In this document: piece by piece, positions 59,002 through 64,000 of the stretch
How positions within the stretch are numbered: position 1 is the stretch's first letter
Layout of the letters: every line of letters starts with the position of its first letter
Source: an uncultured Prochlorococcus sp.
Lineage (GTDB): Bacteria > Cyanobacteriota > Cyanobacteriia > PCC-6307 > Cyanobiaceae
Direction: 5' to 3'
NCBI GenBank assembly: GCA_902564695.1
Contig: CACFCB010000002.1
Coordinates: 1 to 64,000 of the forward strand
DNA length: 64,000 nucleotides
Made by a program: the position numbers and the translations under genes
Notes under the pieces: generated by a model
Database searches by the model: none
What the model was told of the DNA's origin: nothing
The model's input: the letters and a program-made list of their open reading frames with translations, nothing else

Positions 59002-59550
59002 ATGTCAGAATTTATCTATCTAATGAAAAATGGTGATTTATATAAAATTGGCTGTACAAGAAACTTGAAAGCTGAATCTAATAAACTTAAACCAGGTGAA
59101 ATAATTTCTTTTTATCAGACAAGTGATTCAAAATCTTTTCAGGCAAGGTTGTTGAGAATGTATAAGAGAAAAAGAATACCTGAAACGAATTATTTTCGTT
59201 TGTGTGAGAATGAAGTTGATGATTGTAAAAAACATTTAGAGGGAAAAAGCAATCTTCCTAAAAATTTAAGCGATGAATTTAAAATAGGACTTAATGGGGC
59301 GTTACTTTTTTCTGTAGTAACTTTCTTGTCCTCATTTTTTATTAATAAGATGCTTATTCTTAGTCTCTTTATATCAACTATAGTTGGATCTATTCCTATG
59401 TGGTTACTCGCTATCTTAGGAAATTTTGGTGGGTATGATACTTATGATCTTTCACTCTTTTCAACAGTTTCTAATAGATTAAAAGGATTTTTAATAGCTA
59501 TTTCAATGGTTTCTTTTTCATATGTTTTATATACTTTATTTAAATTTTGA
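59002..59550 (+). CDS. GIY-YIG/T5orf172-like domain fused to three transmembrane helices
   Basis: A 182-residue protein. The first 80 residues look like a T5orf172-type GIY-YIG domain: FIYLMKNGDLYKIGCTRN (the GIY and YIG-like tyrosine/glycine strands and a following Arg), then FQARLLRMYKRKRIPETNYFRL. That stretch fits the E-x-x-L-H-x-x-F and E-Y/W-F segments of the family, but the expected catalytic Glu looks replaced (Gln47), so it may be inactive. The C-terminal half has three hydrophobic helices (about 97-114, 117-140, 162-180). ATG start. No nuclease partner is seen nearby. Confidence 0.65.
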   Translation: MSEFIYLMKNGDLYKIGCTRNLKAESNKLKPGEIISFYQTSDSKSFQARLLRMYKRKRIPETNYFRLCENEVDDCKKHLEGKSNLPKNLSDEFKIGLNGALLFSVVTFLSSFFINKMLILSLFISTIVGSIPMWLLAILGNFGGYDTYDLSLFSTVSNRLKGFLIAISMVSFSYVLYTLFKF

Positions 59551-59666
59551 CCTGATTCGAGTTTGATTAGGCTTTGTATATTTACATATAAATTAGCTGC
59601 ATATTCCTTGCTAGATCATTGATTTATGGCTATATATATACTTATGAGGTGATAATTTTTTGGAGT

Positions 59667-59921
59667 ATGAACATTTCTGATTATCTTCAGTTTCTTGAGC
59701 CAATACAAGATCAACTTAATAAAGTTTATTCGATAGCCTCTTTGGCATTAACTGTTTTGATAGGATTATGGCTATTTAATTTTATTGTTGGCTTAATACA
59801 AAGAACATATTCAGTTGGAAAGGCTATAGGAGGCTTTTATCGAAACTACTTTCATAGGTATCTTAGGAAAGCAATGATTGGAATTCTAAATACATTTAAT
59901 AAACCCAAAAATGCTATTTGA
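59667..59921 (+). CDS. Small single-pass membrane protein
   Basis: An 84-residue protein from ATG 59667; a TTG at 59619 would add 16 residues but has no better site. One transmembrane helix (about residues 23-46, ASLALTVLIGLWLFNFIVGL) lies between an acidic N-terminal part and a basic C-terminal tail (RNYFHRYLRKAMIG), which suggests the tail faces the cytosol. Family not recognised. Confidence 0.55.
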   Translation: MNISDYLQFLEPIQDQLNKVYSIASLALTVLIGLWLFNFIVGLIQRTYSVGKAIGGFYRNYFHRYLRKAMIGILNTFNKPKNAI

Positions 59922-59949
59922 CGAAGACATATAATTTTTATTGACTTTA

Positions 59950-60663
59950 TTAATTACTTATCTCAAGTTTGCAATTTAGAGCAATTTCAAAAGGAATTGA
60001 ACTATTTGGTAATTCTAATAAGTTTGAGCAAATTCTTGCTATATCATCAGGCTGAGTCATTTCATCTTTTGGAAAATTAGTTATTTCTTTTGCCATATCT
60101 GTATTTACCCAACCTGGGGAAATTGCTGTAACTCTAATTCCTTTTTCCCAACCTTCATTCCTCATAGTTTGGCATAAACTCATTAATGCAAATTTACTCA
60201 TTGAATAGCTTGCTAAATTCCCTTTTGATCTTTTTCCACTCATCGAAACTAATACGATAATTCGCCCAGATTTACTTATCTTTAAATAGTTCCATGCTTT
60301 TTTTGTTAATACCCATGGTCCTAACACATTGACTTTCCAGAGATGCTCTATATCTTGAATCTCGTCATCATTAAATAATAGATTTGTTCTTTTTATGATA
60401 CCAGCGCAATGGATAATAGTATCGATACTTGTAAATGTTTTCACTGTTTCTTTTATCCATTTTTCTGCTGATTTTTTATCAAGTGCATCGTAATTATGTA
60501 ATATAAATTTTCTAGGGTCATTTTTTTTTGGATCTAATGGTGTATTAATTAAGTTTTCTTTTTTCCTCACACCTAGGCTTATTGAATGACCTTCTTTTAG
60601 TAATTTTAATGCTATTGCTTTTCCTATTCCCCTACTAGCACCGCTGATTAGAATCTTTCTCAT
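59950..60663 (-). CDS. Short-chain dehydrogenase/reductase
   Basis: A 237-residue classical SDR. NAD(P) motif GASRGIG at residues 8-14, NAG-like HCAGI near 85, catalytic Ser140 in LVSMSG, Tyr153 and Lys157 in YSMSK, then SPGWVNTDM. Its ATG overlaps the crtL stop (ATGA), so it is translated with lycopene cyclase. A carotenoid-related substrate is possible but not shown. Confidence 0.85.
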   Translation of the reverse strand: MRKILISGASRGIGKAIALKLLKEGHSISLGVRKKENLINTPLDPKKNDPRKFILHNYDALDKKSAEKWIKETVKTFTSIDTIIHCAGIIKRTNLLFNDDEIQDIEHLWKVNVLGPWVLTKKAWNYLKISKSGRIIVLVSMSGKRSKGNLASYSMSKFALMSLCQTMRNEGWEKGIRVTAISPGWVNTDMAKEITNFPKDEMTQPDDIARICSNLLELPNSSIPFEIALNCKLEISN

Positions 60664-61946
60664 TTATTATTAACTGCTAATACCTTTAGTAATAAATTTA
60701 ATTCTCTGCCATGCATGTTCATTAGTCCCTGTTTAATAGCCCATGGTGATTTTTTAAACATCTGCCACATAGCTGATATTAATTCTTTAAATGTGAGTGT
60801 GTTCGTGAGAAAACCATACCATTGTTTATTGGGTAAACTAAAAAACTCAATAAAAAATCCTCTTAAAAGTTTTTCTTCGAAGCGCATTAATTTTTCAAGT
60901 CCAAATTTGTAAATAGCTTGTTTTCTTTTCAGTTCAGATGGCCATAAGACTTGCCATCCTCGCCTCGCTATTGAAGCTGACGTTGCTTTTTTATCTTTCA
61001 TTGCTAATGAAATAGCCTTTGCAACTTTTGGAGCTCTTCTTAGAAGGCTGCCTACCATATATCCCGATGCAGGGTGAACCATTCCAGCGGAGCCTCCAAA
61101 TCCAAGGACAGGTTGAGTTAGGTCTGGAATAGGCATGTTCATTGGTAAATATGAACCGTGTTCTTCATGTTGGAGACTTTTTATCTCAAGACCTCGGTTC
61201 TCTAACCTTTTTTCTAGTCTTCTTTTTAGCTCATCAAGTGAAACTGGTGGGAATAATCCTAGAGAAGTTTCCTCTAAAAAAAACTTCCCATTGCCCATAT
61301 CCATAGCATATAAAAATGTTGGAGCTTCTTTTCTTTCTTCTGGATCTAAATGGTCACAGCGATAATCCATTAGGACAAATTGGCCTTGCTCAACAGGGGG
61401 GGCGTTGAACTCGCCTACAATTCCGTAACAGGTTTGAACAGCTACTGGACCTTGGTCGGGAGCTTTAATAAAAACTGGTTTGTAACCAGTAGCATCAATT
61501 ACTAATCGAGCATTGAGTTCTTTCCCATTCGATGTCTTAACTGTGCTGACTAAATCATTAGCTTCAAATTTAATTGCAGAGCCTCTGTGCCATTTTATTC
61601 CAGCTTTCTTGCATTGTTCTAGCCAATGAGCTTGCAATTTATTTTTATCAAAAAGGCCATAATCTCTATTGTGCTTAGTAACTTCATTTTTCTTTGAATT
61701 GGGATCTTTGTCCCCTTCCCCAAAATAACTAACGGTGTTAATCCATCTATGTTCAAGCAAACTACTGAGCCCAAGCTCGTCAACCTCTTCACCCCAAATT
61801 CCATAGGTAAAGGGCCAAGGCTCATAAGGTGATTGCTCCGATAAGATTTCTATGTTTAAGTTTTCAGTTGCTAATGCAGCAGCTATTGATAATGCACCCG
61901 GTCCTGAACCTAGTACTAGTGCATCTTTTAATGCACTAGTACTCAT
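60660..61946 (-). CDS. crtL: Lycopene cyclase (CrtL plant type)
   Basis: FAD/NAD(P)-fold enzyme that makes ionone rings from lycopene for beta-carotene, alpha-carotene and zeaxanthin. The 428-residue protein has the dinucleotide motif GSGPGA near residue 13 and the conserved cyclase segment FLEETSL near residue 222. That segment is nearer the beta-cyclase than the epsilon form. Also seen are EEHGSYLPMNMPIPD and GFGGSAGMVHPASGYMV. Prochlorococcus has two such genes (beta and epsilon); which this is needs alignment. ATG start; coupled to the downstream SDR. Confidence 0.93.
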   Translation of the reverse strand: MSTSALKDALVLGSGPGALSIAAALATENLNIEILSEQSPYEPWPFTYGIWGEEVDELGLSSLLEHRWINTVSYFGEGDKDPNSKKNEVTKHNRDYGLFDKNKLQAHWLEQCKKAGIKWHRGSAIKFEANDLVSTVKTSNGKELNARLVIDATGYKPVFIKAPDQGPVAVQTCYGIVGEFNAPPVEQGQFVLMDYRCDHLDPEERKEAPTFLYAMDMGNGKFFLEETSLGLFPPVSLDELKRRLEKRLENRGLEIKSLQHEEHGSYLPMNMPIPDLTQPVLGFGGSAGMVHPASGYMVGSLLRRAPKVAKAISLAMKDKKATSASIARRGWQVLWPSELKRKQAIYKFGLEKLMRFEEKLLRGFFIEFFSLPNKQWYGFLTNTLTFKELISAMWQMFKKSPWAIKQGLMNMHGRELNLLLKVLAVNNK

Positions 61947-62223
61947 GGTTCCTCTTGATAAAAAATGTTGTGTTCTTTGAGTAGGAAATTAGTGGTTAAA
62001 TTTTTGGTATAAAATTTTGTTATTTGATTAACTCCCTGATTTGCCACTGTAATCCTCTCTGCCTATAGAATCAACAATACCTCTTGATGGGATTAACAAT
62101 GGATTGTATTAATGTTTTTTATCAACCTAATGAGTTTATTTTGCTTCTTAGTATATTTGAAGACTTTTTCAAAAAATATAGAAATATTAAATAATCTAAC
62201 TACTCCATATTATTTAATATTAA
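61947..62223. other. 277 bp divergent intergenic region between crtL and the POR-like SDR
   Basis: AT-rich region between two divergent genes, likely holding both promoters. A 31-codon plus-strand frame (62099-62194, ATG, MDCINVFYQPNEF...) is present but too short to call. No tRNA or hairpin terminator seen. Confidence 0.4.
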
Positions 62224-63258
62224 ATGTACAGATTAATGAAGGAAAAAAAATTAAGCTCAAATAAGAATAAATCATTATGGATTTTAATAACAGGTGGAAC
62301 CTCTGGGATTGGTTATCAAGCTGTATTGAAACTTATTTCTTTAGGTCATAATATTATTTTGCCATGTAGGAATGTGATTAGAGCAAATGAAACATTGATT
62401 AACTTATTTAATGAATTATCCGATAATTTATCTATTAAGGGGAAAATATACACTCCTATAATGAATCTTGCTGATTTAAATAGTATTGATTCTTTTTGTC
62501 TTGAGTTAAAAAAAAAAGGAATAAAAATTGACGTTTTAATTTTGAATGCAGGTCTCCAATATACAGGTTCAAAAAAGCCTAGATGGTCTAAGCAGAGAAT
62601 TGAATTAACTTTTGCAGTTAATCATTTAGGACATTTTTATTTAACAAAAAATATTCTACCTTTTTTAAATAAAAGTAATTACACAAAAATAATTATTACT
62701 TCTTCAGAAGTCCATAATCCTAATAGCTCTGGAGGGAAAGTAGGATTTAAGGCTAGTGCGGGGAATTTATCAGGATTAGAAAGTGGTGTTGGATTTGAAA
62801 TGATTGATGGAAATGATTTTAATGCAGATAAAGCTTACAAAGATAGTAAATTGTGTAATATATTATTTGGTAAAGAGTTAATTACTCAATTAACCGATAA
62901 AAAACTTTTAATCCCAGTTATTTGCTGGGCACCTGGTTTAGTTATCTCTAAAAATAATCAAGGATTCTTTAGATATAGTAGAGAATATAATAAGTTAGGA
63001 CAATCATTATTTTCTTTTTTAGCCAGAGATCTTTTAAGGATTACTACAACAAATGAAAAAGCAGGGATACTTTTATCTCAGTTAGTTTGTTTAAGCAAAT
63101 ATAATGAGAAAGGTTTTAATTACTATAGTAATAAAATTCTTGCACCAGGTAAATTTATTTTTGAGAAAACGAATGTAAGTTATGAAGCAAATAAAAAAGC
63201 TTTGCAAAAAAAATTATGGGATCTTTCTGAATCTTTAGTTGAAAGCAAATTTAGATAA
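62224..63258 (+). CDS. Divergent protochlorophyllide-reductase-like SDR
   Basis: A 344-residue SDR whose layout follows light-dependent protochlorophyllide oxidoreductase (POR). TGGTSGIG is at residues 23-30, LPCRN replaces ACR, and LILNAGLQY is followed by AVNHLGHFYL. Next comes KASAGNLSGLESG before DGNDFNADKAYKDSK, with the catalytic Tyr205 and Lys209 in YKDSKLCN. The C-terminal APGLVISKNNQGFFR region differs from the usual PGC(I/V)A-T-LFR of POR. ATG 62224 is used; a second ATG lies four codons later. It may be a paralogue with another substrate. Confidence 0.75.
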   Translation: MYRLMKEKKLSSNKNKSLWILITGGTSGIGYQAVLKLISLGHNIILPCRNVIRANETLINLFNELSDNLSIKGKIYTPIMNLADLNSIDSFCLELKKKGIKIDVLILNAGLQYTGSKKPRWSKQRIELTFAVNHLGHFYLTKNILPFLNKSNYTKIIITSSEVHNPNSSGGKVGFKASAGNLSGLESGVGFEMIDGNDFNADKAYKDSKLCNILFGKELITQLTDKKLLIPVICWAPGLVISKNNQGFFRYSREYNKLGQSLFSFLARDLLRITTTNEKAGILLSQLVCLSKYNEKGFNYYSNKILAPGKFIFEKTNVSYEANKKALQKKLWDLSESLVESKFR

Positions 63259-63262
63259 AATT

Positions 63263-64000
63263 TTAATTATTCATATAAATTGTTTGAGTAGGGTAAGCAA
63301 AATTAATATTTTCGAGTTTGAATCTTTTCATTATTTCTAGATTGATTTCTTGTTGTGCAGTCATTGCTGAAAGATAATCGCTAGTTGGGATATAATAAAC
63401 TAGTTCAAAGTCAAGACTACTATTTGCGAATTTGATAAAATGACATCTGTCAAATATTGCATTGTCAGTTTTATCTATAATACTTTTAATAATTTCAGGT
63501 ATATTTTTTGTCTGTTCATATGTAGTTTCATATACAACCCCTAACTTATGCACCAATCTTCTCTGCTTCATTTCAGCATAATTTGATATAACTCCATTCG
63601 TAAGCCTACTATTGCTCATTATTATTGCCTCTCCATTAATACTCCTTAAGCGCGTTGATCTAACCCCTACTCTTTCAACTTTTGCCCAAATTCCATCTAT
63701 ATGAATAAACTGACCGTTTTGGAAAGGTTTATCAAGAAGAATTGTTATGTATTCAAAGAACTCCTGAACGGGTTCCTTTAAGGCGAGTCCAGCGCCAATT
63801 CCACCTGCACTTAATAGTGCCCAAATTGCAGCCATCTGTACCCCCATATTTTGAAGATAAAAAATAATTCCTAAACTCCAAACAGATGCTCTAACCATTG
63901 GACTAAGTGATCGAATCATTTCGCTGATAGATTTATCATTTATTTTGCTTGCCCATCTTTGAATTATTTTTAAAAAAACTCTATTTACAAATCTAACTAT
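63263..64000 (-). CDS. MscS-family mechanosensitive channel (partial, runs off the window)
   Basis: The C-terminal part of a small-conductance mechanosensitive channel. From the window edge the frame is open for 27 codons before the Met at 63919 (reading VRFVNRVFLKIIQRWASK), so the real start lies beyond 64000. The remaining part has the pore-lining helix (AAIWALLSAGGIGAGLALK) and then the beta domain (LLDKPFQNGQFIHIDGIWAKVERVGVRSTRLR). A cytosolic alpha/beta domain completes it. It protects cells from osmotic downshift. Its 3' end is 4 bp from the POR-like gene, convergent. Confidence 0.9.
   Translation of the reverse strand: MVRFVNRVFLKIIQRWASKINDKSISEMIRSLSPMVRASVWSLGIIFYLQNMGVQMAAIWALLSAGGIGAGLALKEPVQEFFEYITILLDKPFQNGQFIHIDGIWAKVERVGVRSTRLRSINGEAIIMSNSRLTNGVISNYAEMKQRRLVHKLGVVYETTYEQTKNIPEIIKSIIDKTDNAIFDRCHFIKFANSSLDFELVYYIPTSDYLSAMTAQQEINLEIMKRFKLENINFAYPTQTIYMNN

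Noticed and set aside
59551-59618. Possible tRNA arm (GATTCGAGTTTGATTA)
   Set aside because: A T-loop-like run only; no acceptor, D or anticodon stem forms around it.
1-64000. rRNA, tRNA, CRISPR array, insertion sequence or integrase
   Set aside because: Looked for on both strands; none was found. No direct repeats with spacers and no transposase-like frame.

Overview
The window is a 64 kb piece of an AT-rich (roughly one-third G+C by eye) cyanobacterial chromosome. It almost certainly comes from Prochlorococcus. The best single marker is a six-helix Pcb divinyl-chlorophyll a/b antenna gene (54911-55963). It sits with plastocyanin, ndhD, a plant-type lycopene cyclase, menD/menB, comB and many short cyanobacterial hypothetical genes (DUF760, DUF2518/Ycf51, DUF4336, DUF1350, TIGR02450). 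Gene style and composition suggest a low-light clade I (NATL-like) strain; this is inference, not a database match. No rRNA, tRNA, CRISPR array, insertion sequence or integrase was seen.

Layout. 1-7.9 kb, all minus strand: the start of a possible Nif11-type small protein cut by the window edge, petE with a very clean terminator, an SDR/epimerase overlapping hemE, glgB, an S15/CocE-type hydrolase, and three small conserved proteins. 8.0-14.4 kb, plus: a giant TamB-like protein, then proA-folB-lipase as a tightly coupled set. 14.4-23.7 kb, minus: oligopeptidase A, ndhD, thrB, glk, thrS, trpS and a ribbon-helix-helix-like protein. 23.9-29.1 kb, plus: a YcjF/DUF697 protein, an mntCAB manganese ABC transporter and a DUF4336 protein. 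29.1-30.1 kb, minus: a DUF760 protein and lepB. 30.2-35.8 kb, plus: menD, menB, glgA, murF. 35.8-41.1 kb, minus: glmU, an MnmC-type methyltransferase, aroA, a UbiD-family gene. 41.2-45.6 kb, plus: comB, nitrilase, amidase, murI, polyprenyl synthase. 45.6-53.98 kb: HAD phosphatase, acs, DUF1350, a DnaQ-like exonuclease, hisS, a eukaryote-like UDP-glucose dehydrogenase and small genes.

The right end (53.98-64 kb) is looser and more accessory. A 931 bp gene-poor gap precedes pcb; it carries a complex hairpin and a terminator with no gene to serve. A 446 bp gap follows pcb and holds a remnant that codes heptad repeats. Then come an ESS/GltS-like transporter, a GST, a GIY-YIG/T5orf172-like membrane protein, a small membrane protein, an SDR coupled to crtL, a divergent protochlorophyllide-reductase-like SDR, and an MscS channel that runs off the window.

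How the genes work together. Glycogen synthesis (glgA, glgB) and glucose entry (glk), phylloquinone (menD, menB), carotenoid cyclisation (crtL), antenna (pcb), electron transfer (petE, ndhD), tetrapyrrole (hemE) and Mn uptake (mntCAB) form a photosynthetic housekeeping set. Cell-wall genes (murF, murI, glmU, amidase) and amino-acid/tRNA genes fill the rest. Many genes overlap by 1-8 bp and several use TTG or GTG starts.

No obvious new defence or mobile system is present. The best candidates for something undescribed are the structured gap before pcb, the heptad-repeat remnant after it, the divergent POR-like SDR, the membrane-anchored GIY-YIG-like protein, the eukaryote-like UDP-glucose dehydrogenase, and the RHH/RGG-like protein coupled to trpS.
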